Positions 26,566-34,358 of a DNA stretch of 49,025 nucleotides are shown piece by piece. Both the position numbers and the translations under genes were made by a program. Source of the stretch: an uncultured Flavobacteriaceae bacterium (GTDB lineage Bacteria > Bacteroidota > Bacteroidia > Flavobacteriales > Flavobacteriaceae). The notes beneath the pieces were generated by a model. It saw only the letters and a list, made by a program, of their open reading frames with translations. It did not search any database and was not told the DNA's origin. Numbering within the stretch: the first letter of the stretch is position 1; the number at the start of each line of letters is the position of its first letter. The stretch covers positions 1 through 49,025 of the forward strand of contig CALIIC010000012.1 in assembly GCA_938020445.1 (NCBI GenBank), in the 5' to 3' direction.

Positions 26566-27246
26566 TTACGCTACCTTAAAGGTGAGTCCTACACCGCGAA
26601 CACTTTCGATAGCAATTGATGAGTCTTGCTTAAAGTACTTTCGCAGTCTGCTAATAAATACATCCATACTTCTTCCTGAGAAAAAGTCGTCGTTGCCCCA
26701 AACGTCTTTGAGGAGGTCGTCTCTTTTTACCATGGTGTTTTTATGCTCATACAAATACTGTATGAGTACGGTTTCTTTTTCGGTAAGCCGTTGTTCGGTT
26801 TCTCGAAATAGTAATTTGTGATTGATCGAGTCGAATTCATACTCCCCGATACGATACAGCTCTTCTTTTTTTGGTTGAATGCGCTGTGTTCTTTTAAGAA
26901 TATTTCGCAGCCTTAGCACTAAGATATCTGCCTCAAAAGGTTTTACGATATAATCGTCGGCACCTAACTTGAGTCCTTGAATGCGATCTTCCTTAAGCTT
27001 TTTAGCAGTCAAGAATACAAAGGGTACTCCTGGATCTATATCGACCACTTTTTCGGCCAAACTAAAGCCGTCGAGCTTCGGCATCATTACATCGAAAACA
27101 CAGATATCAAAATTGTTTTTAGTAAACAGTTCCAATGCTTCCATTCCATCTTTGGCCCAGGTAACCTGATATTCATGTATTTCTAAATATTGCTTAAGAA
27201 TACTTCCAAAATCAAAATCATCTTCTGCCAATAGTACATTTGTCAT
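26566..27246 (-). CDS. OmpR/PhoB-family response regulator
   Basis: The 226-residue protein has a receiver domain (about 1-118) with acidic pocket E8-D9-D10, phosphorylation site D52 in DICVFDVMMPKLDGF and the switch lysine in FLTAKK. A winged-helix DNA-binding domain follows (about 130-226) with DDLLKDVWGNDDFFSGRSMDVFISRLRKYF and VRGVGLTFKV. It is 6 bp downstream of its kinase. OmpR-type proteins bind 11-bp-period direct repeats, and such repeats occur at 28713-28841 before both the kinase gene and the divergent DUF5916 gene. It is not of the LytTR class expected for the small-RNA promoters. Confidence 0.95.
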   Translation of the reverse strand: MTNVLLAEDDFDFGSILKQYLEIHEYQVTWAKDGMEALELFTKNNFDICVFDVMMPKLDGFSLAEKVVDIDPGVPFVFLTAKKLKEDRIQGLKLGADDYIVKPFEADILVLRLRNILKRTQRIQPKKEELYRIGEYEFDSINHKLLFRETEQRLTEKETVLIQYLYEHKNTMVKRDDLLKDVWGNDDFFSGRSMDVFISRLRKYFKQDSSIAIESVRGVGLTFKVA

Positions 27247-27252
27247 GCTTTC

Positions 27253-28638
27253 TTAATTTACTGGTATGGTTATACTAAATTTGCTTCCCTGGCCCAACTC
27301 GCTTTCAATTTCAATGGTTCCCTCGTGTGCGTCAACAACTTGTTTGGTATAGTATAGCCCGAGACCCAAACCCTTTACATTGTGCACATTTCCAGAAGCA
27401 ACGCGATAAAATTTATCGAAAATAGTAGGTAACTCTTTTTGTGAGATTCCGATTCCATTATCGGCAATTACGATCTCATAATGATTGTTCTTTAGCCGAG
27501 TCGAGATGGTTAAGGTCACTTTCTCTTTCCCATACTTTACGGCATTTTCAAGAATATTGAACAAGGCGGTCGTAAACATAAAGGTATCGATACGCAACAT
27601 GACCTCCGTTGTTTCAATAGCCCGCTCGATGGTCAAGTCTTTACTTTGAACCGACAGTGCAAAATCATCTATCAAGTTATTGAGGTAGGTATCATCTAAA
27701 ACTTGTTCTTTGTGAAGTACCAAATCCTCAGAACCCAAACTATTTGTCATTACTTGATCGATCAATTTTTGCAGTCGATCATTCTGACGATCTAAAATCC
27801 CCAGCGTGTTTTCAAAGGCTTTTGGGGAAGCTAAGATTTCTTTCTTTTTTAGGCTTTTGGATGCAATGGTCAAGGTGGCCAACGGAGTTTTGAGCTCATG
27901 GGTAATGTTATTTATAAAATCCGTTTTTACATCGGCCACCTTTTTTTGTTTGATCAAGTTTTTAATCGAATAATAAAAAAGCCCGACCACGAAAATTAAT
28001 AAGAGGATTGATCCTGCCAAGAGCGCCGCCATTCTTCCTAAAACGATGCGTTTCCATTCAGAGATGTTCATTCGATCTTTGGTGATTACTCTAAACTCCA
28101 GTGTTTTCTCTATCCCATCTTCCTGTTGGGTATAGTCGGATTGCCAAAGGGCCTGACTCACATTGTATCCTTCGCTTTCCTCAAAATCCTCGCCGAACTT
28201 TAAAATGCGATCGTGATTGCCAAAAGGGAATACGGTATCATTGCTAATCGTATCAAAGACTATGACGGAGTGTACATTCTTTTTAAACTTGATATCAAAA
28301 CCTAAATCGGTCTTTTTCAGTTCATCATCATACAGTTTATTATAGGTACTGTTCAAAGAATCTGTTTGCTTTTTCAACGCATCTAAAAAGGTTTCTTTCG
28401 AAAGGTCTTTAAATCGATATTGCCATAACAGCTGCATAAAATGTTGATCCCAAAGGTCGTCGATCTCCACGATGGCTTCCGTTTCATCATCAATCCTGCC
28501 AATGGCCGTTCGCGTCTCATTTAAAAAGGCATCTTTCTTAAGTTCATACGTATTGTAGATCAGATAGGTCTGTATGCCTACCAAGGCGAACAGTGTTGCG
28601 ATCGCTGTTACTATAAGTATGTTTATTTTTTGTTGCAT
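27253..28638 (-). CDS. Membrane sensor histidine kinase
   Basis: I start the 461-residue protein at the ATG at 28638 (MQQKINILIVTAIATLFALV), because this gives a proper first membrane helix; an in-frame ATG at 28752 adds 38 unlikely residues. TM1 spans about 6-28, a periplasmic sensor domain about 30-200, and TM2 about 203-225. The H-box is FINNITHELKTP with H247, followed by N-box NILENAVKYGKE, G-box DNGIGIS, F-box IFDKFYR and GLGLGLYYTKQVV. It is the first gene of the operon with the response regulator, a serine hydrolase and two exported proteins. The signal is unknown. Confidence 0.93.
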   Translation of the reverse strand: MQQKINILIVTAIATLFALVGIQTYLIYNTYELKKDAFLNETRTAIGRIDDETEAIVEIDDLWDQHFMQLLWQYRFKDLSKETFLDALKKQTDSLNSTYNKLYDDELKKTDLGFDIKFKKNVHSVIVFDTISNDTVFPFGNHDRILKFGEDFEESEGYNVSQALWQSDYTQQEDGIEKTLEFRVITKDRMNISEWKRIVLGRMAALLAGSILLLIFVVGLFYYSIKNLIKQKKVADVKTDFINNITHELKTPLATLTIASKSLKKKEILASPKAFENTLGILDRQNDRLQKLIDQVMTNSLGSEDLVLHKEQVLDDTYLNNLIDDFALSVQSKDLTIERAIETTEVMLRIDTFMFTTALFNILENAVKYGKEKVTLTISTRLKNNHYEIVIADNGIGISQKELPTIFDKFYRVASGNVHNVKGLGLGLYYTKQVVDAHEGTIEIESELGQGSKFSITIPVN

Positions 28639-28712
28639 AATGGTTTGGTTGTTATTCTTCAACACCTCAAAAGTATCATAAAGCTTACTCCTCGCCCAAC
28701 AATTGGAGACCG

Positions 28713-28734
28713 TTAACCCACCGTTAACGTTAAT
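28713..28734 (-). promoter_or_regulatory. Two 11-bp-period TTAAC repeats upstream of the kinase operon
   Basis: On the + strand TTAACC starts at 28713 and TTAACG at 28724, 11 bp apart, about 75 bp before the kinase ATG at 28638. The geometry fits an OmpR-type operator and suggests autoregulation. Confidence 0.5.
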
Positions 28735-28808
28735 AAGGCTCGGAAGCCCCATTAAATAAGGGTTTTACTTGCTGTGTTAATGCCTTTCATCCGTTGCCCA
28801 AAACCACA

Positions 28809-28841
28809 TTAACCTGTCTTTAACCCCTGCTTAACCTGCTT
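28809..28841 (+). promoter_or_regulatory. Three tandem 11-bp TTAACC repeats before the DUF5916 gene
   Basis: TTAACC starts at 28809, 28820 and 28831, exactly 11 bp apart. A -7-like GATATTTG at 28858-28865 lies 17 bp after the array. This is the typical layout of an activating OmpR/PhoB-family site. The adjacent response regulator is the obvious candidate binder. Confidence 0.65.
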
Positions 28842-28913
28842 ATCCGCCAGGTCGCCAGATATTTGAATTGTTCAAAACAAGGCTTGTCTACTAACAACCA
28901 TAAACCCATACAG

Positions 28914-31358
28914 ATGAAAACAATATCAAAAACCAACCTGTTACTTGCCGTTCTTCTAATTCTAAGTAATCTATGCCAAAACATACAGGCACAGGATAGC
29001 CTGCAACACATTACTATTCATCATAAGACCGGGGTTATTAAAATAGACGGCATGCTGAATGAAGCCGACTGGAAATCTCAATTGCAGACTTATACCTTCA
29101 TACAATCAGCGCCGAATAATGGCAAACTGGCCTCTCAAAAAACCGAAGTCGCCGTACTGTATGATGATACCTACCTGTACGTTTCGGCCAAGATGCATGT
29201 GGCCGACCGATCTGAAATTAATTCGATCTTAACTGCAAGGGACGATTTGGGAAACAGTGATTTTTTCGGATTAGGCCTCGACCCGTTCGGACTTTCACAG
29301 GATGGCTATGAATTTTTGGTGACCAGCGCAGGGGTACAGTTCGATCAAAAAATTTCGAATGATGACAACTATCCCAATTTTAATGTAGTATGGGAAAGCA
29401 AGGTGGTCATTGAAGATGATCAATGGCTGGTAGAAATGAAAATACCCTTTAATAGTATTCGCTTCCCTAAAGAGGAATTAAACAATTTGCGTATCAACTT
29501 TCAACGATTTTCCGCCTTCAATAATGAAGATACCTATTGGAATCATATTGATATTGAACAAGACGGTTTTTTAAATCAATTTGGCCGCGGAACGGGCATG
29601 TCAAAAATACACCCCCCGCTAAACCTTTCGTTTATTCCCTTTACTTCTGTTTTTACAGAAAAGAACCCTTTCTCCGACGGGCGCACTACCCAATTGAATG
29701 TAGGCATGGATATGAAATATGTATATGATAACTCCTATACTTTGGATGTCTCCCTGATTCCCGACTTTAGCCAAGCTCCTTCAGATAACCAAGTATTAAA
29801 TCTCTCTCCTTTTGAAATTCAATTTAATGAGAATCGGCAGTTCTTCGTTGAAGGTACCGAGCTTTTCGACAAGGGCGGTTATTTTTATTCAAGAAGAATT
29901 GGTGGCAGGCCCTTAAACAGTGGAGCGGTAGAAGGCCAATTGGAAGCAAACGAGGAACTAATTGAAAACCCCATCTCATCGAACATCCTTAATCTTATCA
30001 AGTTTACCGGAAAATCGGAAAACGGCTTCTCGGTCGGGGTACTAAACGGGATTACGAACAACACTTATGCTACCGTGGAAAATACCGAGACTGGTGAACT
30101 TCGGGAAGTACAAACCAACCCCTTATCGAACTACAATGCCGTTGTATTGGACCAAACCTTAAAAAACAATTCGTCTATTACCTTTTTAAACAATTCGGTA
30201 ATGCGAGAGGGCGATGATTATGATGCCAACCTGAGCGCCTTGCTCTTCACCGGTTTTAATAAAAAGCGAAGCTACTCCCTTAAATTAAGAGCTGCCCTAT
30301 CACAACAATATAGTTCGGAAGAGGAAGATAACTTTGGGCAAAATTACTACGCCGCCCTAGAAAAAATAAGTGGTGCTTGGAACCTTGGAATACGAACCGA
30401 ATTGCATGACGACACCTTCGATTCGAATGATTTTGGCTTTCTACCAAGAAACAACCGATTGAATTTCACCAACTATGTGGTCTATAAAAAATTCAATCCG
30501 GAAAAGACTTTTAATTACTATCAATTAAGGGGGCTTTTTCTAAAACAGTACTACTATTCATTGATGGAAGAGGAAGTAAGTTTGTATGATATCGAATTCT
30601 TCGGGCAACTGAAAAACAATATGAATCTCATAGCAGGGGTACAATATCGTGAACCCAGCACCAGCTTTTTTGAGGCCCGCACAACTGACCAGCCTTTTAA
30701 TCGCCCAGCGTTCTTTCAAACATTCTTGGAGGTACAGACAAATTCGAACAAACCCATTTACTTTGCATCTTATTTAGAAACCCGCAATTACGTAAACTCG
30801 GATACCTTTACCTATAGTATTGATTGGGGATACGGTTTAACGGCGAACATAGGGCAACATTTAAGCATAAAGCTAGATCAAAGTCTAGAGTACATGGATG
30901 CAAATCACGGCTACATGACCCGTTTGGACGACCAAGTACTCATCGGAAAACGCAGCATACAGGAATGGAGCAATCAATTGCAAATTTCATATGTATTCAA
31001 CCCCAAGTTAAGCACCAACCTTCGCCTACGACACTACTGGAGCCAAGTGAACTATATGGACCAATTTTCCTTGACCTCTTCTGGAAAAATACAGGAGAAT
31101 GGTTTGGCCGTAACCATCAATGATTTTGATACCAACTATAATAATTTTCTCGGGGAACTTTCTGCTAAATGGCAGTTTGCCCCAGCCAGTGAACTACGTT
31201 TCTTCTGGAGGTACGGTACCGAGAGTTTTAATGACGACTTGAATTACAATTATGGCGACAACTTAGGGAATAGCTTGCGCGCAGACAATAGTAGCACCAT
31301 TTCCTTAAAAATGACCTACTTCTTAGATTTTAATAGGTTGCGTTCCAAAAAAGGATAA
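28914..31358 (+). CDS. CBM9-like/DUF5916 outer-membrane protein
   Basis: The 814-residue protein starts at the ATG at 28914, which places a good signal peptide first (MKTISKTNLLLAVLLILSNL, ending IQAQD); an in-frame ATG at 28863 adds 17 residues upstream. Residues about 25-220 resemble a family 9 carbohydrate-binding domain (IKIDGMLNEADWK, DDTYLYVSAKM). The rest is the DUF5916 beta-barrel region, including NENRQFFVEGTELFDKGGYFYSRRIGG and many alternating strands. These proteins sit in the outer membrane; their substrate is unknown. It is divergent from the kinase operon and separated by OmpR-type repeats, so it is probably a main target of that system. Confidence 0.9.
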   Translation: MKTISKTNLLLAVLLILSNLCQNIQAQDSLQHITIHHKTGVIKIDGMLNEADWKSQLQTYTFIQSAPNNGKLASQKTEVAVLYDDTYLYVSAKMHVADRSEINSILTARDDLGNSDFFGLGLDPFGLSQDGYEFLVTSAGVQFDQKISNDDNYPNFNVVWESKVVIEDDQWLVEMKIPFNSIRFPKEELNNLRINFQRFSAFNNEDTYWNHIDIEQDGFLNQFGRGTGMSKIHPPLNLSFIPFTSVFTEKNPFSDGRTTQLNVGMDMKYVYDNSYTLDVSLIPDFSQAPSDNQVLNLSPFEIQFNENRQFFVEGTELFDKGGYFYSRRIGGRPLNSGAVEGQLEANEELIENPISSNILNLIKFTGKSENGFSVGVLNGITNNTYATVENTETGELREVQTNPLSNYNAVVLDQTLKNNSSITFLNNSVMREGDDYDANLSALLFTGFNKKRSYSLKLRAALSQQYSSEEEDNFGQNYYAALEKISGAWNLGIRTELHDDTFDSNDFGFLPRNNRLNFTNYVVYKKFNPEKTFNYYQLRGLFLKQYYYSLMEEEVSLYDIEFFGQLKNNMNLIAGVQYREPSTSFFEARTTDQPFNRPAFFQTFLEVQTNSNKPIYFASYLETRNYVNSDTFTYSIDWGYGLTANIGQHLSIKLDQSLEYMDANHGYMTRLDDQVLIGKRSIQEWSNQLQISYVFNPKLSTNLRLRHYWSQVNYMDQFSLTSSGKIQENGLAVTINDFDTNYNNFLGELSAKWQFAPASELRFFWRYGTESFNDDLNYNYGDNLGNSLRADNSSTISLKMTYFLDFNRLRSKKG

Positions 31359-31425
31359 AACAGCAGGGACCTTCAAATACACTATACATGCAGTTCATCG
31401 GACATACAAAACCTTTGGTAGGATA

Positions 31426-31489
31426 CACAACACTTTCTACTTGGCACACAACAATAATTTAGATATCGTCAAAAGTGGTGGTAAGTTTA
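31426..31489 (+). promoter_or_regulatory. LytTR-like control region of small RNA D
   Basis: CACAACA at 31426-31432 and 31447-31453 are 21 bp apart. The -7 box TAAGTTTA is at 31482-31489, 35 bp after the second repeat. TTCATCG at 31394-31400 lies 32 bp before the first repeat. Confidence 0.8.
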
Positions 31490-31494
31490 CACTG

Positions 31495-31604
31495 TAATAA
31501 AGCGAAAGATTAGATTCCCAAATCGAAACTTAGCCCAAATAAAAGACCAAACCAAATTAGACCAAACCTACTTAGTAAAAGCCCCGGGTAACACCGGGGC
31601 TTTT
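31495..31604 (+). ncRNA. Small RNA D of the LytTR-box RNA family
   Basis: This is the shortest member, about 110 nt. It has CCTACTT at 31567-31573, a small hairpin GATT-CCCA-AATC at 31513-31524 and repeated ACCAAA/CCAAAC segments that look unstructured. Its 5' end (GTAATAAAGCGAAA) resembles RNA A. No credible ORF. It follows the DUF5916 gene but has its own promoter. Confidence 0.74.
31577..31604 (+). terminator. Intrinsic terminator of small RNA D
   Basis: An 11-bp stem AAAAGCCCCGG/CCGGGGCTTTT with a 6-nt loop. The T-run is part of the stem, so it works in both directions. Confidence 0.85.
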
Positions 31605-31677
31605 AAATGTACTTTTCGCCATACGCCCCTCTTATCTAGTGTATTTCATCGATGAAACAACGCATTTTAACTTGTTT

Positions 31678-31741
31678 CACAACATCTTTGGTTGTATTCA
31701 CAACAAAAATTTAGTCTCCCTTCCATTTGCTCCTACATTCG
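31678..31741 (+). promoter_or_regulatory. LytTR-like control region of small RNA E
   Basis: CACAACA at 31678-31684 and 31699-31705 are 21 bp apart. The -7 box TACATTCG, one mismatch from consensus, is at 31734-31741, 35 bp from the second repeat. TTCATCG starts at 31645, 33 bp before the first repeat. Confidence 0.78.
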
Positions 31742-31746
31742 TCATG

Positions 31747-31899
31747 TATTTAAGATTTAGTGTTTGTAATACCTTTTTAGGTATTTGGATTTGCCCAAAT
31801 CTGCATAAGACTTTATTAGTTCGATTTTAATTGACTGTGCAACCAAATGTAACGAATCCTACTTAACAAAAAAACGCCCCGAGACTGTCGGGGCGTTTT
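31747..31899 (+). ncRNA. Small RNA E of the LytTR-box RNA family
   Basis: A transcript of about 153 nt with CCTACTT at 31858-31864, a 7-bp hairpin AATACCT-TTTT-AGGTATT (31768-31785), and GATTT-GCCC-AAATC (31788-31801). The 3' block ATGTAACGAATCCTACTTAA is a diverged version of the A/B block. It is the least conserved of the five and lies in tandem behind RNA D. Confidence 0.72.
31871..31899 (+). terminator. Bidirectional intrinsic terminator of small RNA E and the DUF3078 gene
   Basis: A perfect 12-bp stem AAAACGCCCCGA/TCGGGGCGTTTT with a 5-nt loop. A-runs and T-runs on the two sides serve both strands; the convergent DUF3078 gene ends at 31937. Confidence 0.9.
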
Positions 31900-31936
31900 A
31901 CTTTTCAGCGTTTTACTGCCTGTATTTTATCATCTC

Positions 31937-32869
31937 TTAAAACGCATAGTTCAACCCTAACATCCAATAGCTTTGGGTTGGGTTGTCAACGTTATCAAAG
32001 GTAGGAGGGGTACCTCCTTCAGGTGTATTGGCAATGCCTGCAGCCAACGCTTCTTGTTTATTACCCCTTAGGCCAAATTCAAAACCGACTCCGATGCCTT
32101 TCCATAAGGTATATCCAAAAGAGTTGATCCATGTCCAGTTACTCAAATCTCCATTTTCATAGCTTTGAAAGGTAGAAAAATTTGTTTTGAAATTCACAGC
32201 TCCTAATTGCTTCGTGTAATCAACAACGATCTTGGCACCTGCCGATGATTCATATACTGCATCGTTATCGGCAAACACAAAGTTGTAGTTCAACGGATGA
32301 ATCACTACGACCATATCGGTAATAGGGGTCCAAGTGGCACCCACACCAATATCGAGATATCCAGGATCATTAAAGTTGTTGATAATAGACGTTCTGTATT
32401 CCCCCAAAGCGGAAATCGCGAACTTTTCGCTCAACTTATACCCGTATAAAGAAGTAATATTGAATACATCGGTTGTACCATTGAAATCTTCACTGTCGGT
32501 ATCATCATCTTTGTTATCCAATTTTACCCATTGTAGGTTTACGTTTCCAGCGTTTCTCCAAAAGAACTTCTCACGGTCCAAATTGGCAAAGCCGTTTACT
32601 GTTACGCCTATATTCCCAGAGTTGTTATTCGGAGTACCTTGTAAGTACCAATTACTGAAGCCCGAAATATTGGCTCCTATCGTTCCGAACGCACCTGTTT
32701 TCCATCCTGGAAAAGCATCTATTTGCCCCTGAAGTGCGTCAACCCTACCCTGAATTGCAGCAACAGAGTCTTTTTTCGCCGCTTGTTCGGCTTTCAACTC
32801 ATCGATTGTTTGTCCAAAAGAGATTGTCATTGTAAACAATGCAATCACCATTGTCGTAAGTCTTTTCAT
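31937..32869 (-). CDS. DUF3078 family outer-membrane protein
   Basis: The 310-residue protein has a signal peptide (MKRLTTMVIALFTMTISFGQ), a short helical segment (about 22-53), and then a beta-barrel-like region with GWKTGAFGTIGANISGFSNWYLQG and a terminal NYAF ending in Phe, as outer-membrane proteins do. It matches flavobacterial DUF3078 proteins, of unknown function. It has its own -7 box at 32928-32935 and a terminator shared with small RNA E. Confidence 0.88.
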   Translation of the reverse strand: MKRLTTMVIALFTMTISFGQTIDELKAEQAAKKDSVAAIQGRVDALQGQIDAFPGWKTGAFGTIGANISGFSNWYLQGTPNNNSGNIGVTVNGFANLDREKFFWRNAGNVNLQWVKLDNKDDDTDSEDFNGTTDVFNITSLYGYKLSEKFAISALGEYRTSIINNFNDPGYLDIGVGATWTPITDMVVVIHPLNYNFVFADNDAVYESSAGAKIVVDYTKQLGAVNFKTNFSTFQSYENGDLSNWTWINSFGYTLWKGIGVGFEFGLRGNKQEALAAGIANTPEGGTPPTFDNVDNPTQSYWMLGLNYAF

Positions 32870-32927
32870 ACTTTAAAATATTAAATGTTAGTGTTTATAG
32901 TTTATTTCCTATGTAGTATAAGACACA

Positions 32928-32935
32928 CAAAAGTA
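32928..32935 (-). promoter_or_regulatory. Candidate -7 box of the DUF3078 gene
   Basis: TACTTTTG on the - strand matches TAnnTTTG and lies about 58 bp before the ATG at 32869. Confidence 0.5.
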
Positions 32936-32969
32936 CTAATTGTCACTAAGTCCGCTAAATAATTTTGGC

Positions 32970-33476
32970 TTATTTTCTCTTGAAGAGAGGCACTGAAGAA
33001 CAAGCTTCCCCGTACATAAGGGATTTTACAACCGCTTGTAGTTTGGCACTGACCCAGATATAGGCATTGGGCGGAACTGGTTTTTTACTACAACCTTTTA
33101 CGATTACCAGCTTGTCTTGATATGCAGATACGTCAAGCTTTTCAATGATTTCCTGATAAAGTATGGTTTCCAATAGTTCCGGGGAACCTTGAACAGTTTT
33201 TAGTGCGAAAGGGGCCAATTTTGCGGTCAATAGCATATAGGCCCAGCCAGGTATAATGGCATCTGTAGAACAATTAATGGATACGTATGCACCTTTGTAC
33301 ATGTTCCAATCATGTGCGGTTACAAAAGCTCTAAATTCTTTTTCTCGCAAGATAAGTCCTTCGTAGAGCCAGTCTTTGATATCAAGCGCCATTCGTTTCC
33401 CCTCTGGGTAATGCGCTTCAAGGTCGAAGGTGACTAATTTGCTCTCCGCTACGCGATTTACGATTTGTCCTGACAT
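32970..33476 (-). CDS. DUF2480 family protein
   Basis: The 168-residue cytosolic protein opens MSGQIVNRVAESKLVTFDLEAHYPEGKR and contains DIKDWLYEGLILREKEFR and VIVKGCSKKPVPPNAY. These features match DUF2480, a Bacteroidetes family regularly found beside SUF genes. It is last in the cluster, 41 bp after the DUF59 gene. The function is unknown; the context suggests a role linked to Fe-S assembly. Confidence 0.88.
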   Translation of the reverse strand: MSGQIVNRVAESKLVTFDLEAHYPEGKRMALDIKDWLYEGLILREKEFRAFVTAHDWNMYKGAYVSINCSTDAIIPGWAYMLLTAKLAPFALKTVQGSPELLETILYQEIIEKLDVSAYQDKLVIVKGCSKKPVPPNAYIWVSAKLQAVVKSLMYGEACSSVPLFKRK

Positions 33477-33517
33477 ATCAAATGGATAGGTGATTTTTTA
33501 GAAAGGCCCGTTTGCAT

Positions 33518-33850
33518 TTAGAGTAGGCCCAACTCTAATTTGGCTTCTTCACTCATTAGATCCTGTGTCCAAGGGGGATCGAAGGTAATCTCAACTTCGG
33601 CATCTTTTACCAAATTCAATGACTTTACCTTTTCCTCAACCTCAACCGGCAGGGTCTCGGCCACCGGACAATTAGGCGAGGTCAATGTCATCAATATCTT
33701 TACATCGTTCTCTTCATTGACAAGTACATCATAGATCAAACCCAATTCATAAATGTCTACGGGGATTTCAGGATCGTAAATGGTCTTTAACACCTTAACG
33801 ATTTTCTCTCCCAACTCTCTTGTATCTACTTCCACTGTTTCTTCGCTCAT
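33518..33850 (-). CDS. DUF59/MIP18-family SUF-associated Fe-S assembly protein
   Basis: The 110-residue protein carries the DUF59 signature TIYDPEIPVDIYELGLIY and TSPNCPVAETLPVEVEEKV with its conserved cysteine, and ends VEITFDPPWTQDLMSEEAKLELGLL. Such SufT-type proteins help mature Fe-S proteins. It sits between sufE and the DUF2480 gene, with 10 bp to sufE. Confidence 0.92.
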   Translation of the reverse strand: MSEETVEVDTRELGEKIVKVLKTIYDPEIPVDIYELGLIYDVLVNEENDVKILMTLTSPNCPVAETLPVEVEEKVKSLNLVKDAEVEITFDPPWTQDLMSEEAKLELGLL

Positions 33851-33860
33851 TTTTCTCCTA

Positions 33861-34283
33861 TTAATTCAATTGTGTTTGGTATGCCACGGCGTATAACTTC
33901 AACTGCTTGATCATGCTTACCAACCCATTTGCCCTGGTAGGGCTTAGATGTTCTTTCAATCCTATTTCGTCTATAAACTGGGTGTCGGCGTCAATAATAT
34001 CCTGTGGTTTTTGATTGCTGAACGCCCGAATTAAAATAGCAATAATACCTTTCGTAATAATTGCATCGCTATCGGCCGTAAAAACCAATTTATCATCGTC
34101 TAATTCTGCATGCACCCATACCTTGCTTTGACAACCTTTGATGATGTTATCGTCTGTTTTATATTGATCGTTGATCAAGGGCAATGATTTCCCTAAATCG
34201 ATCATATATTCATAGCGTTGCATCCAATCGTCGAACATCGAAAATTCATCTACAATCTCTTCTTGTATCTCCTTGATCACCAT
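33861..34283 (-). CDS. sufE: Cysteine desulfuration protein SufE
   Basis: SufE takes persulfide sulfur from SufS and passes it to the SufBCD scaffold. The 140 residues are full length. The acceptor cysteine is C51 in IIKGCQSKVWV, and the fold motifs FSMFDDWMQRYEYMIDLGKSLP and LSPTRANGLVSMI are present. A -7 box TATTTTTG at 34298-34305 predicts its own promoter with a leader of about 10 nt. Confidence 0.95.
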   Translation of the reverse strand: MVIKEIQEEIVDEFSMFDDWMQRYEYMIDLGKSLPLINDQYKTDDNIIKGCQSKVWVHAELDDDKLVFTADSDAIITKGIIAILIRAFSNQKPQDIIDADTQFIDEIGLKEHLSPTRANGLVSMIKQLKLYAVAYQTQLN

Positions 34284-34297
34284 TCACAAATTTTATA

Positions 34298-34305
34298 CAA
34301 AAATA
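34298..34305 (-). promoter_or_regulatory. Candidate internal -7 box before sufE
   Basis: TATTTTTG on the - strand matches TAnnTTTG, 15 bp before the sufE ATG. It suggests that sufE and downstream genes can be transcribed apart from sufS. Confidence 0.45.
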
Positions 34306-34358
34306 CGACAAGTAGAATTGGTTTTCAACCGTTTAAAGGAATGCTTAACAGTGTTGCT

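Noticed and set aside
28639-28752. 38-residue N-terminal extension of the histidine kinase
   Set aside because: It would cover the putative OmpR-type repeats and put non-hydrophobic sequence before the first membrane helix; ATG 28638 is better.
31639-31830. 63-codon ORF across the control region and body of small RNA E
   Set aside because: It spans the repeats and the -7 box, so it cannot be translated from that promoter, and the other family members do not conserve it.
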